Program-made: the position numbers and the translations under genes | Shown here: piece by piece, positions 17,250 through 26,086 of the stretch | Position numbering within the stretch: the stretch's first letter is position 1 | How the letters are laid out: every line of letters starts with the position of its first letter | Assembly: GCA_900315635.1 (NCBI GenBank) | Contig: OMZV01000005.1 | Coordinates: 1-64,000, forward strand | DNA from: an uncultured Prevotella sp. | GTDB taxonomy: Bacteria > Bacteroidota > Bacteroidia > Bacteroidales > Bacteroidaceae | Direction of reading: 5' to 3' | DNA length: 64,000 bases | Notes under the pieces: generated by a model | What the model was told of the DNA's origin: nothing | The model's input: the letters and a program-made list of their open reading frames with translations, nothing else | The model's database searches: none

Positions 17250-18431
17250 TTACTTTTTCATATACGGATCGGTGCCAAGAACGGTCTTTGCAAGACGCTT
17301 TGTCTTGTCACGGAGAGCATTAATGTCGGAGCCAATCTTATCATAGCAGACGACAACACCCATACGGCGACCTATATGAGCAACCGGCTTTCCGAAGATA
17401 CGGACACGGGCGTGATCCTCTGAGCAAACATCCGTAAGATTATAATCGAGTGGTTCCTTGCTTTCAACCGGTGAAAGGACAACAGCTGATGCCCCATAAT
17501 GCTCAAGATGAATGGCAGGTATTGGCAAGCCCATGACAGCACGGAAGTGAAGCTCGAACTCACTGAGGTTGGTGCAATGAGACAGCGTTACCATTCCAGT
17601 ATCGTGTGGACGAGGGCTCAACTCAGAGAAGATAACCTCTCCCTGCTTTGTCAGGAAGAACTCAACGCCCCATATTCCAAAGCCCGTCAGAGCCTTTGTT
17701 ACCTCGTCAGCCATGTGCTGGGCGGTCTTCAATTGCTCTTCACCAATGGCGAAAGGCATCCAGCTCTCACGGTAGTCGCCACCCTTCTGAACATGTCCGA
17801 TAGGCGGGCAGAAGATTGTTGGTGCGTTCTTCTGAGTTACGGTAAGTAGTGTGAACTCAGAATCGAAGTCGATAAATTCCTCAATGATAACCTCTTTAAC
17901 ATCACCACGACCATTCTCCATAGCGTCCTTGTAAGCAGCCTGGAGCTCATCATCATTGTGAACATAGCTCTGACCATGACCACTTGAACTCATCAACGGC
18001 TTGACAACACATGGGAAACCAATCTCATCGGCAGCTTTCTTGAACTCATCGAATGTCTTGGCATAGAAGTACTTCGCTGTACGCAAGCCAAGTTCCTTAG
18101 CCGCAAGGTCACGGATAGCACGACGGTTCATGGTGTAGTTGACGGCACGAGCCGACGGTACTACCTGAATGCCACGGTTCTCGAAGTCGATCAAACGCTC
18201 AGTTCTGATTGCTTCAATCTCCGGTACGATGATGTCTGGCTTATGACGATTGACACACTGCTCAAGTGCATTGCCATCGAGCATATCGAAAACTTCACGC
18301 TCATCAGCAACCTGCATTGCCGGTGCATCGTCATAATGATCACAAGCAATGACATATTGTCCGGCACGCTTTGCAGCGATTGTGAACTCCTTGCCGAGTT
18401 CGCCGGAACCTAATAATAATATTTTTTTCAT
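17250..18431 (-). CDS. purT: Formate-dependent phosphoribosylglycinamide formyltransferase (GAR transformylase 2)
   Basis: A 393-residue ATP-grasp enzyme that makes formyl-GAR from GAR, formate and ATP in purine synthesis. N-terminal [18 protein letters not shown] is the PurT/PurK preATP-grasp signature. The middle ATP-grasp core has [15 protein letters not shown] and [28 protein letters not shown], and the C-terminal RRMGVV segment is typical. It is purT rather than purK by length and motifs. It sits between the FdtA-like gene (63 bases) and the small sigma-like protein (37 bases), with palindromic repeats in both gaps. Confidence 0.95.
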   Translation of the reverse strand: MKKILLLGSGELGKEFTIAAKRAGQYVIACDHYDDAPAMQVADEREVFDMLDGNALEQCVNRHKPDIIVPEIEAIRTERLIDFENRGIQVVPSARAVNYTMNRRAIRDLAAKELGLRTAKYFYAKTFDEFKKAADEIGFPCVVKPLMSSSGHGQSYVHNDDELQAAYKDAMENGRGDVKEVIIEEFIDFDSEFTLLTVTQKNAPTIFCPPIGHVQKGGDYRESWMPFAIGEEQLKTAQHMADEVTKALTGFGIWGVEFFLTKQGEVIFSELSPRPHDTGMVTLSHCTNLSEFELHFRAVMGLPIPAIHLEHYGASAVVLSPVESKEPLDYNLTDVCSEDHARVRIFGKPVAHIGRRMGVVVCYDKIGSDINALRDKTKRLAKTVLGTDPYMKK

Positions 18432-18436
18432 TTCCT

Positions 18437-18475
18437 CGCCAAGCCTCCCCGAAGGGGAGGATGTTTAATTACCTA
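18437..18475. repeat. CCTCCCC/GGGGAGG palindromic repeat copy
   Basis: CCAAGCCTCCCCGAAGGGGA followed by GGATGTTTAATTACC. It fills the 37-base gap between purT and the small protein gene and runs into that gene's last codons. It is the best short copy of the family. Confidence 0.8.
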
Positions 18476-18795
18476 ATTTTAATTGCACGCAACTTTGTCA
18501 ATGGACGGATTTGCTGCCACTCGGGCGAGACGGCTATCTTGCGAAGGCAAGCCTCAATACCCTGTTGCATCAACTCCTGTGTGGTTTTGTACTTATGAGC
18601 CAAGTCCTCAAGACGATGCGGCTCATTGCCGAACAAGCCATAATATTCCTCAATGATTTGGGCATCTGTAGAATAGAGCATGTTGATAAGTTGACGGGTA
18701 TAGCCAGCCAACTTATCCCCCACTCCTTTCTCGTCCTTACCCAAACGAATGAGGAAGTCCTGTAATTCCTTTGATAATGAATCCATAAACATCAT
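18469..18795 (-). CDS. Small protein with a sigma-70 region 4-like helix-turn-helix
   Basis: About 108 residues. The C-terminal half (YYGLFGNEPHRLEDLAHKYK, then TTQELMQQGIEACLRKI) resembles the region 4 helix-turn-helix of sigma-70 factors (LEEIAEKFNLTRERVRQI...). No region 2 or 3 is present, so it is not a full sigma factor. It could be a DNA-binding regulator or only a structural look-alike. Start codon uncertain: ATGs at 18795, 18792 and 18786 are all possible, and TTG at 18810 less so. It lies between rmlB and purT on the minus strand. The last codons overlap a palindromic repeat. Confidence 0.65.
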   Translation of the reverse strand: MMFMDSLSKELQDFLIRLGKDEKGVGDKLAGYTRQLINMLYSTDAQIIEEYYGLFGNEPHRLEDLAHKYKTTQELMQQGIEACLRKIAVSPEWQQIRPLTKLRAIKIR

Positions 18796-18799
18796 TAAT

Positions 18800-18905
18800 T
18801 CAAAATTCAAAGTTCAAAATTATGATTACCATGCATCAGAGTTCTCCAGATGTATTTGAATTAATCTAGGTTATCATAATTTTTAATTATGAATTTTGAA
18901 TTTCT
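18800..18905. repeat. AT-rich inverted repeat TTCAAAATTATGATTACC ... GGTTATCATAATTTT
   Basis: Flanking arms TTCAAAATTATGATTACC and GGTTATCATAATTTTTAATT enclose about 40 bases between rmlB and the small protein gene. The same arms occur at about 5491 and 20625-20790. The right arm contributes the last codons of rmlB. Confidence 0.65.
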
Positions 18906-20059
18906 CCATGACGGTCCTTACCGTACATTATATCATAGTACTTCTGGTAATCACCGGAAGTGACTTCCTCAATCCACTTCTGGTTGTCGAGATTCCACTT
19001 GATAGTCTTGACAATACCATCGGCAAACTTAGTCTCAGGATACCAGCCAAGTTCATTCTTAATCTTCGTCGGATCGATAGCGTAACGCTGATCATGACCA
19101 AGACGGTCGGCAACATGAGTGATAAGATCATCGTTAATCCAAGAGATGTCGATATCGCCATTTGCATCACGAACCTGCTTCTTCAGTACATGACGAAGGT
19201 TCTTGTCCTTCTCCATCATGTCGTGGATGGTCTTTATGGTTAGCTTAACGATGTCGATGTTGCGCATCTCGTTATGTCCGCCAACATTATAAATCTCACC
19301 GGCACGACCATCACGAACTACCATATCGATAGCCTTGCAGTGGTCCTCAACGTAAAGCCAGTCGCGGACATTGGTTCCCTCACCATAGACAGGGAGCTTC
19401 TTACCCTCAAGGATATTGTTGATAATCAGCGGGATGAGCTTCTCCGGGAAGTGATAAGGACCATAGTTATTGGAGCAACGGGTGATACTTACCGGCATGT
19501 GATAAGTGTCACGATAAGCCAATACAAAGAGGTCGGCACTTGTCTTACTTGCTGAATAAGGGCTGTGCGGACTTACCGGAGTAGTCTCAGTGAAGTAACC
19601 GGTAGCTCCGAGAGAGCCATAGACCTCATCGGTAGATACCTGATGGAAGCGTTTTCCTTTCTTCCAAGTAGGATAGCCGTTGGCATCCTTACCTGTTACC
19701 CATGCACGGCGAGCCGCATCGAGAAGGTTCTGAGTACCGAGGATATTCACACTCAGGAAGAGCTGCGGGTCCTCGATAGAACGGTCGACATGGCTTTCGG
19801 CAGCAAAGTTGACAACATAGTCAATGTCGTTCTCGGCAAAGAGCTTGTCGGCAAGCTGACGGTCGCGAATGTCTCCTTTTACAAAGAAGCAACGCTTGTT
19901 ATCAATATCGTCCTTGATAGTACCAAGGTTTCCTGCGTATGTAAGAGCGTCGAGGATAATAATCTTTATATCCTCGTCCTTATACTTCTTGTAAAGCAGA
20001 TACTTGATGAAGTTTGAACCGATGAAGCCAGCGGCTCCAGTAACTAAGTAAGTTTTCAT
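18887..20059 (-). CDS. rmlB: dTDP-glucose 4,6-dehydratase
   Basis: A 390-residue SDR-family enzyme converting dTDP-glucose to dTDP-4-keto-6-deoxyglucose. NAD-binding TGAAGFIGSN (7-16), STDEVYG (142-148) with the catalytic Asp/Glu pair, and YSASK (Tyr168/Lys172) are all present. It is the largest RmlB type, with an internal insertion (GKDANGYPTWKKGKRF). The C-terminus HGEIQNS lies within an AT-rich dispersed repeat and is probably not native. It feeds the downstream isomerase, aminotransferase and acyltransferase. rmlA, rmlC and rmlD are not in the window. Confidence 0.95.
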   Translation of the reverse strand: MKTYLVTGAAGFIGSNFIKYLLYKKYKDEDIKIIILDALTYAGNLGTIKDDIDNKRCFFVKGDIRDRQLADKLFAENDIDYVVNFAAESHVDRSIEDPQLFLSVNILGTQNLLDAARRAWVTGKDANGYPTWKKGKRFHQVSTDEVYGSLGATGYFTETTPVSPHSPYSASKTSADLFVLAYRDTYHMPVSITRCSNNYGPYHFPEKLIPLIINNILEGKKLPVYGEGTNVRDWLYVEDHCKAIDMVVRDGRAGEIYNVGGHNEMRNIDIVKLTIKTIHDMMEKDKNLRHVLKKQVRDANGDIDISWINDDLITHVADRLGHDQRYAIDPTKIKNELGWYPETKFADGIVKTIKWNLDNQKWIEEVTSGDYQKYYDIMYGKDRHGEIQNS

Positions 20060-20105
20060 ATCGTTTTGTTATTTGTTTGTATTCTATAGAAGAAAGGACT
20101 TGTTT

Positions 20106-20615
20106 TTAAAGAACAGATTTATTGTCACCTAATGTAACAACGTCACAATCAGTGAATTTATTGCCTTCAATGGTAAGTCTTACCAGTGTTCTTTCCTTCT
20201 GCCATCCCATAATTCCGGCAGCACCGGGATTGATATGAAGAAGGTTAAGGGTCTTATCGAACTTTACCTTTAATATATGAGAGTGCCCGGCAATGAAGAG
20301 CTGTGGCGGATTAGCATAAATCATTTTCACCACTGAGCGGTCATAATGTCCTGGATAGCCACCGATGTGCTTTATCATAACATCGACATCCTCACACTTA
20401 AACCGCAGTATCTCTGGGTACCTGGCACGAAGGTCATAGCCATCGCAATTGCCATAGACAGCACGGAATATGGGCTTCATAGCTTCGAACTTATCGGCAA
20501 CCTCAGTAGAGCCAATATCTCCGGCGTGCCATATCTCGTCCATATCGCCAAAGTACTTCTCATACTTTGGGTCCCAATATCCGTGCGTATCGCTTATTAT
20601 TCCGATTCTCTTCAT
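20106..20615 (-). CDS. YfcE/MJ0936-type metallophosphoesterase
   Basis: A 169-residue calcineurin-like phosphodiesterase. It has the full set of metal ligands in order: DTHG (ISDTHGYWD), GD (WHAGDIGS), GNCDG (VYGNCDGYD) and GHSH (FIAGHSH). Such proteins hydrolyse phosphodiesters in the cytoplasm; the physiological substrate is unknown. The open frame extends to a TTG at 20633, but that lies in an AT-rich repeat and the ATG at 20615 (MKRIGIISDTHG) is the family start. It stands between rmlB and the cytidylate-kinase-like gene on the same strand. Confidence 0.9.
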   Translation of the reverse strand: MKRIGIISDTHGYWDPKYEKYFGDMDEIWHAGDIGSTEVADKFEAMKPIFRAVYGNCDGYDLRARYPEILRFKCEDVDVMIKHIGGYPGHYDRSVVKMIYANPPQLFIAGHSHILKVKFDKTLNLLHINPGAAGIMGWQKERTLVRLTIEGNKFTDCDVVTLGDNKSVL

Positions 20616-20624
20616 CTTTATTTG

Positions 20625-20790
20625 ATAATTCAAAATTCAAAATTATAAATTCAAAATTATGATAACTGTGGTAAACGCAGAGGCTAGTTAATCATATAAC
20701 TATGGTAAACACAGAGACTTGGTAATCATAATTTTGAATTATGAATTTATAATTTTGAATTATGAATTTATAATTTTGAATTCATTCCGA
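20625..20790. repeat. AT-rich inverted repeats around two 31-bp imperfect direct repeats
   Basis: Runs of AATTCAAAATTATAAATTC and its complement flank two copies of ACTGTGGTAAACGCAGAG..., differing at a few bases (second copy ACTATGGTAAACACAGAG). Outer arms match the repeat at 18800-18905. The right end overlaps the last codons of the cytidylate-kinase-like gene. No gene lies within. Confidence 0.7.
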
Positions 20791-21397
20791 ACCACTTACG
20801 GATGAACTCCGCAATGAACTTCTCCGTTTCCTCCAATCCCAGATGACTGGAATCAATGCAGAGGTCATAGCTCGTAGAGTCGCCCCACTTCTTTCCCGTG
20901 TAATAATTGTAGTAGCTTGCACGCTCACTCTCACCCTTGGTGATATACTTGCGAGCCTCAGCACGAGTGATATTATGGCGCTTGCAGACATTCTTTATAC
21001 GGAAATCCATCGATGCCGTGATAAAGACATTGACAATATTCTTATGGTCACGGAGGACATAATCTGCCGTTCTGCCAACGAAGACACAACTGCTTTCATC
21101 AGCCGCCTTACGGATAGCATCACTCTGGAACTTGTAAAGGCTCTCATCAGAGAAGCTGCTCTTATAGAAATTGCTCTCACCGAACAACGGCACATGAATA
21201 TGGAACCGACTGCGGAAGAAGCCTTTCTGCTCGTCGTTCTGTTCGAAGAACTTCTCCGAGAAGCCACTCTCCTTAGCCGCAAGGTTAAGCAATTCCTTAT
21301 CATAGAACTTGCAACCGAACTCCTCGGCAAGCATCTTGGCGATTACCCGTCCACCACTGCCTATCTGTCGGCCAACGTTTATAATTATATTATCCAT
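20768..21397 (-). CDS. Cytidylate kinase-like family protein
   Basis: A 209-residue P-loop protein of the cytidylate-kinase-like family. N-terminal NVGRQIGSGGRVIAKMLAEE (about 7-26) is a variant Walker A, followed by CKFYDKELL as in CMP kinases, and later VFVGRTADYVL and a DLCIDSSHLG segment. It is distinct from the essential Cmk, and true substrates of this branch are not known. C-terminal GMNSKL is encoded by an AT-rich repeat (GAATTCAAAATTATAA), so the native end may be slightly shorter. It is 60 bases downstream of the MATE gene. Confidence 0.82.
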   Translation of the reverse strand: MDNIIINVGRQIGSGGRVIAKMLAEEFGCKFYDKELLNLAAKESGFSEKFFEQNDEQKGFFRSRFHIHVPLFGESNFYKSSFSDESLYKFQSDAIRKAADESSCVFVGRTADYVLRDHKNIVNVFITASMDFRIKNVCKRHNITRAEARKYITKGESERASYYNYYTGKKWGDSTSYDLCIDSSHLGLEETEKFIAEFIRKWFGMNSKL

Positions 21398-21456
21398 TTA
21401 GTTTTTGAGTTTCTGAGTTTATTAGTCTTTTAGTTTTTTGACTATTAGACTATTAG

Positions 21457-22830
21457 TTATGAGTTTGCAAGTTGGGAACTCTCAAATTGTCTCTTGAACT
21501 TTCTCATATATATTGTCATAATGACGAATGCTATCAATGACGCAGTTGCATCAGATGCCGGAAGTGCATACCACACTCCATAGAGATTGAAAAAGAGCGG
21601 CAGGATGGCTAACATTGGCACAAGGATAAGCAACTGTCGGCTCAGGCTGAGGAAGATGCTGATCTTCACCTTGCCTATGCACTGGAAGAAGTTGGTAACA
21701 ACCATCTGGAATCCAATAAGCGGGAAGGCAAGCATATTGAACCTAGTGGCAATTATCGACATCTTAGTCAATTCCTTGTCAGTGGTAAACAGGCGTGCGA
21801 TATACTGCGGGAAGAACTCACCGATAATCCATCCGAACGTCATTATGCACGTTGCCGCAATGATGGCGAGCTTCAAAACACGCAACAAACGGTCGAGTTG
21901 CTGACTTCCATAGTTATATCCAGCTATCGGTTGCATACCCTGGTTAAGACCGATGACGAACATAGCGAAGATTGTTGCCACGGAGAAAGAAATTCCATAA
22001 CCGCCAACAGCCATATCGCCGCCGTACCGAGCAATCTGGTTATTCACGAAGATGACCACCACACAGGCACACACATTCATGAGGAAAGGCGATATGCCTA
22101 TGGCAATAATCATCTTGACGAGTTGTGCCTTCAGCTTGTATATTCCTTTCTTCAGGTGGAGAAGCTCATTCTTATTGCAGAAGAGCTTCATCTGATAGCA
22201 CAAAGCAAGAGTCTGGGAGATAATCGTCGCGAATGCTGCTCCACGAATTCCCCATCGCCACCAGAAGATGAAGACAGTGTCGAGGATGATGTTCATCACG
22301 ACCGTGAATATCGTTGCATACATTGCCTGCTTAGGTTTCGATGCAGCACGGAGCACGGCATTCATTCCGAAATACATGTGTGAGAACACGTTACCCGCAA
22401 GGATAATCTCCATGAAGTCGCGGGCGTAAGGCAGTGTTGCCTTGCTTGCACCGAAGAAAAGCAATATAGGGTCGAGGAAAATGAGGCAAACAACGGAGAA
22501 CGCAAGACCGATAATGAGGTTCAGCGTCACCGTATTGCCGAGGATGTTCTCAGCCGTCTCATAGTCTTTCTGCCCAAGTTTCACGCTGATAGCTGTCGAG
22601 GCACCAACGCCGACGGCAGCTCCGAAAGCTCCTGCAAGGTTCATGAACGGGAACGTAATGGTCAGTCCGGCGATAGCCTCCGGTCCAACAACCTGACCAA
22701 TGAACATTCGGTCGATGATATTATACAACGACGATGCCGTCATGGCAATGATAGCAGGCAGGGCATACTGCCACAACAAATGTCCTACAGGCTTCGTGCC
22801 AAGTTCGAGTGTCGCTTTCTTGTTGTCCAT
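21457..22830 (-). CDS. MATE family efflux transporter
   Basis: A 457-residue inner-membrane protein with about twelve hydrophobic segments in two similar halves, as in MATE/DinF-type exporters. Typical segments are PAIIAMTASSLYNIIDRMFI near the N-terminus and GLNQGMQPIAGYNYGSQQ at the start of the second half. Such proteins exchange cations for drugs or other amphipathic molecules; the substrate is unknown. Start MDNKKATLELGTKPVGHLLW is normal. It is the first gene of the minus-strand run, divergent from the protease gene. Confidence 0.92.
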   Translation of the reverse strand: MDNKKATLELGTKPVGHLLWQYALPAIIAMTASSLYNIIDRMFIGQVVGPEAIAGLTITFPFMNLAGAFGAAVGVGASTAISVKLGQKDYETAENILGNTVTLNLIIGLAFSVVCLIFLDPILLFFGASKATLPYARDFMEIILAGNVFSHMYFGMNAVLRAASKPKQAMYATIFTVVMNIILDTVFIFWWRWGIRGAAFATIISQTLALCYQMKLFCNKNELLHLKKGIYKLKAQLVKMIIAIGISPFLMNVCACVVVIFVNNQIARYGGDMAVGGYGISFSVATIFAMFVIGLNQGMQPIAGYNYGSQQLDRLLRVLKLAIIAATCIMTFGWIIGEFFPQYIARLFTTDKELTKMSIIATRFNMLAFPLIGFQMVVTNFFQCIGKVKISIFLSLSRQLLILVPMLAILPLFFNLYGVWYALPASDATASLIAFVIMTIYMRKFKRQFESSQLANS

Positions 22831-22979
22831 TCAGAATGTCTTTCTAATAACATGGCAAAGGTACAAAGATTTTTCAAGTTGGCAAAGCCATGCTTTCAAC
22901 TTATACCTTATATTAAAGATATTTTTGTTTGAAACAACTTTTTTATTGTTAAAATGGCAAGTTTTCGCTTTTATAATAG

Positions 22980-22988
22980 TACCTTTGC
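22980..22988 (+). promoter_or_regulatory. -7 element of the subtilase operon
   Basis: TACCTTTGC, 25 bases before the protease start codon, matches TAnnTTTG. The -33 box is not clear. Confidence 0.55.
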
Positions 22989-23012
22989 AATTAAAATAGG
23001 AATTACATAATT

Positions 23013-24467
23013 ATGAAAAAAACGTTACTTTTGCTTTTATTGTTGATTGGCGCTTTGTCTTCTTACGGTTACAGCCGTGAGCATTTTACAGAGATAATAC
23101 CCAATCCGGAAGGCAAAAGTTACATTTACCGTCTGACACTTAAGGACAAGAAAGGCACGCCATACTCGCTGTCGGAGCCCGGAAAATATCTCTCTGAGAA
23201 ATCCGTTGAGCGCCGTCGCCGTCAGGGATTGGCTGTCGACTCTACCGACTTGCCCGTTTCCCCCACATACCTCAGGCAGATAGCTCACCACGATGTCAAC
23301 ATTGTTGGCATAAGCAAATGGAACAACACCGTGCTCGTTCGCAGTGCCGACAGACAGGCTCTGGAGCGTCTCGGCAGGCTTCCGTTCGTCAAGAGCACAA
23401 TGAAGGTTTGGGAGTCGCGCGACTCTATACCCAGACCAATGGGGAGAGTAAGCGTGGAGCCGAAGTTCGAGAGCTGGGATTCTACAAAGGACAAGCTGTA
23501 CGGCGAGGGTCAGAATCAGATAGAAGTGCTCGACGGGGTAAAGCTTCACGATGCCGGATTCCGTGGCAAAGGCATGACAATAGCCGTGCTCGATGCCGGT
23601 TTCATGAACGTCGACAAGATTGATGCATTCAGCAATGTCAATATTCTTGGCACTCATAATTTTGTAGTTCCGTCACCCACAACGGTTTACAAGCAGATGG
23701 ACCACGGCACGAAAGTGCTCTCGACAATGGCAATGAACCAGCCGCACACTTTCGTGGGAACGGCTCCTGACGCTTCCTACTGGCTTCTTCGCTCCGAAGA
23801 CTACTCATCAGAGAATGTCGTCGAGGAGGACTATTGGGCTGAGGCAGCCGAATTTGCCGACAGTGTCGGGGTCGATATTATCAGCTCGTCACTGGGCTAT
23901 CACCACTTCGATGATTCTCTGGCGAACCATCACTATTGGGAGCAAGACGGGCATACAGCGCTCATTTCACGCACAGCGTCGATGCTTGCCGACAAGGGAA
24001 TCATCTGCGTCAACAGTGCGGGCAATGATGGCATGGGCTCATGGAAGCGTATCAGTTTCCCAGCCGACGCCGACAACATCCTTACTGTGGGCGCTCTGAC
24101 ATACCAAGGACTAAACTCACCCTTCTCTTCTGTCGGTCCTACTGCCGACGGGCGCATAAAGCCTGATGTCATGGCTATAGGCAGTTCGACATCAGTGGTA
24201 AGCGGAAGCGGCTCAATCCAGCACAATAACGGAACGTCATTCTCTTGTCCTACCCTTGCCGGAATGGTGGCTTGCCTATGGCAGGCTCTGCCCGGCAAGA
24301 CTGCGAAGCAGATAATCCAACTCGTTCGTGAAGCCGGAAACAACGCCAGTCATCCTGATAACATCTACGGTTACGGCACCCCCGACTTCTGGAAAGCCTA
24401 CCAGCTAGGTCTCCAATCCGCCTCTGTTGTGTCCGACGTTGCTGAGCAACGTCAAACAAATCTCTAG
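23013..24467 (+). CDS. Secreted S8 family serine protease (subtilase)
   Basis: A 484-residue exported subtilisin-like protease. The signal peptide is 1-20. A pro-region of about 160 residues contains the LSEKSVERRRRQGL motif seen in Bacteroidetes subtilases. The catalytic domain has the complete triad: Asp194 (AVLDAGF), His231 (MDHGTKV) and Ser409 (NGTSFSCP), with oxyanion Asn338 (NSAGND). There is no C-terminal type IX sorting domain, so it is probably periplasmic or anchored otherwise. It ends 2 bases before xseA and so may be cotranscribed with exonuclease VII, although no functional link is evident. Confidence 0.93.
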   Translation: MKKTLLLLLLLIGALSSYGYSREHFTEIIPNPEGKSYIYRLTLKDKKGTPYSLSEPGKYLSEKSVERRRRQGLAVDSTDLPVSPTYLRQIAHHDVNIVGISKWNNTVLVRSADRQALERLGRLPFVKSTMKVWESRDSIPRPMGRVSVEPKFESWDSTKDKLYGEGQNQIEVLDGVKLHDAGFRGKGMTIAVLDAGFMNVDKIDAFSNVNILGTHNFVVPSPTTVYKQMDHGTKVLSTMAMNQPHTFVGTAPDASYWLLRSEDYSSENVVEEDYWAEAAEFADSVGVDIISSSLGYHHFDDSLANHHYWEQDGHTALISRTASMLADKGIICVNSAGNDGMGSWKRISFPADADNILTVGALTYQGLNSPFSSVGPTADGRIKPDVMAIGSSTSVVSGSGSIQHNNGTSFSCPTLAGMVACLWQALPGKTAKQIIQLVREAGNNASHPDNIYGYGTPDFWKAYQLGLQSASVVSDVAEQRQTNL

Positions 24468-24469
24468 CC

Positions 24470-25765
24470 ATGCCGAAAGCCCTAACTCTATACGAACTCA
24501 ACTCCCTCGTCCGCGAGACAATCGAGACGACCCTCACCAGTGAATACTGGGTAGAGGCCGAACTCTCCGAATGCCACGAGAACCGTGGCCACTGCTACAT
24601 GGAGCTCATCCAGAAAGATGACCGCTCGAACACGCCAATAGCCCGGGCTATGGCTCGTTGCTGGCGAAGCACATGGCAAGTGATGAAGCCTTACTTCATG
24701 CGCATTACCGGACAGCAACTCCATGCAGGCATGAAGGTCATGCTGAAAGTCTATCCCCAGTTCCACGAGCAGTACGGATTCTCATGGATTGTGACCGACA
24801 TCAACCCTGAGTTCACGCTCGGCGACATGGCTCGCAAGCGCCAGGAGATAATCCGCCAGCTAAAGGACGAAGGCGTTTTCGACCTGCAGAAGGAACTCAC
24901 AATTCCAATGTTTGCCCAGCGCATAGCCGTTATCTCATCGGCAACGGCGGCAGGTTACGGCGATTTTTGTAACCAGCTAGCCGACAACGACTATGGCTTT
25001 GTCTTCCAAACCGAGCTCTTTGCCGCCACAATGCAAGGCGAGCAGGTCGAGCAAACGGTAATAAATGCCCTTAACAGAATTAACGACCGCATCGATGAGT
25101 TCGATGTTGTCGTAATCATCCGAGGCGGTGGCGGCACCGCCGACTTCAGTGGTTTCGACACTCTCGCGCTTGCCGAGAATGTTGCAAACTTCCCCCTTCC
25201 CATCATCACAGGTATCGGTCACGACCGCGACGAGTGCGTGCTCGACATGGTTTCGAACACGAGAGTGAAGACTCCTACTGCCGCGGCGGCGTTCCTTGTC
25301 GACCATCTAACTGAGGTATACAGCTTCATTGAAGACGCACAGGAGCGTATTGTCAATATTGTTCAACATAAACTCGACGTCGAAAAGATGCGTTTCGACA
25401 AGGTCGTAAGGCAGATTCCGTTGCTCTTCTCAATGGTAAAGACGAAGGAAGAAAGCCGACTTGAAAAGTATTTAGCGGCTATTCGCGTTGCAAGTGATGG
25501 TCTTTTGCATTCTAAAAGGGCATCTTTTACACTGCAAAAGGGCATGTTTTACAATGCGATTGGGCATCTTTTAGAACGCCATCGTAACAAGCTGAAACAG
25601 ATAGAGTTACAAATCAGTACTCTGGACCCTGCCCGGATGCTCAAGTACGGGTACAGTATCACACGACTGAATGGGCACGCCGTGACCGACCCTAAGGCTC
25701 TGAAGCCCGGCGACTGCATAGAGACGACACTCGAAAAAGGTAAAATAAAATCAACGATAAAATGA
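24470..25765 (+). CDS. xseA: Exodeoxyribonuclease VII large subunit
   Basis: A 431-residue large subunit of the single-strand DNA exonuclease VII. The N-terminal OB fold (TSEYWVEAELSECHENRGHC, about 21-40) is followed by the nuclease domain with DVVVIIRGGGGTADFSGFD and IGHDRDECVLD. A coiled helical region ends in LDPARMLKYGYSI. Residues about 348-370 (KRASFTLQKGMFYNAIGHLL) are encoded by three exact-length 22-bp repeat units, which keep the reading frame. xseB overlaps the end by 4 bases. Confidence 0.95.
   Translation: MPKALTLYELNSLVRETIETTLTSEYWVEAELSECHENRGHCYMELIQKDDRSNTPIARAMARCWRSTWQVMKPYFMRITGQQLHAGMKVMLKVYPQFHEQYGFSWIVTDINPEFTLGDMARKRQEIIRQLKDEGVFDLQKELTIPMFAQRIAVISSATAAGYGDFCNQLADNDYGFVFQTELFAATMQGEQVEQTVINALNRINDRIDEFDVVVIIRGGGGTADFSGFDTLALAENVANFPLPIITGIGHDRDECVLDMVSNTRVKTPTAAAAFLVDHLTEVYSFIEDAQERIVNIVQHKLDVEKMRFDKVVRQIPLLFSMVKTKEESRLEKYLAAIRVASDGLLHSKRASFTLQKGMFYNAIGHLLERHRNKLKQIELQISTLDPARMLKYGYSITRLNGHAVTDPKALKPGDCIETTLEKGKIKSTIK
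25512..25577. repeat. Three 22-bp repeat units inside xseA
   Basis: Three contiguous units (CTAAAAGGGCATCTTTTA-, GCAAAAGGGCATGTTTTA-, GCGATTGGGCATCTTTTA-), total 66 bases or 22 codons, matching the intergenic clusters at 8346 and 32791. Confidence 0.85.
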
Positions 25766-25965
25766 AAGAGAAAAAGGAAATAAAATACGAAGAGGCTATA
25801 AGTGAGCTTGAATCTATCGTCGGCAAGATGGAGAATGGCGAGCTCGACGTCGACTCAATGGCGTCAGAACTCAAGAAGGCGCAGAGCCTCATCAAGCTTT
25901 GCAAGGACAAACTGACCAAGACCGACGCTGAAATCAAGAAGATTCTTGCTGACGACAAAGACTAA
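25762..25965 (+). CDS. xseB: Exodeoxyribonuclease VII small subunit
   Basis: A 67-residue helical protein with the family core YEEAISELESIVGKMENGEL and LDVDSMASELKKAQSLIK. Several copies coat the XseA helices to form active exonuclease VII. The start ATG overlaps the xseA stop (ATGA), so the two are translationally coupled. Length is normal for the family. Confidence 0.95.
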   Translation: MKEKKEIKYEEAISELESIVGKMENGELDVDSMASELKKAQSLIKLCKDKLTKTDAEIKKILADDKD

Positions 25966-26006
25966 AACACTCACTATATTTAAATCCGACACAAAATAAC
26001 GGCTGT

Positions 26007-26043
26007 TTTGTTGCAGATTACGCAAAAAAATTTGTACTTTTGC
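26007..26043 (+). promoter_or_regulatory. Promoter of ilvE
   Basis: TTTG (26007-26010, overlapping TTGC) lies about 20-24 bases before TACTTTTGC (26035-26043), about 45 bases upstream of the start codon. Confidence 0.6.
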
Positions 26044-26086
26044 AACTAATTAAAACAGAAGCATAGAATTAAAACACATATTTATT

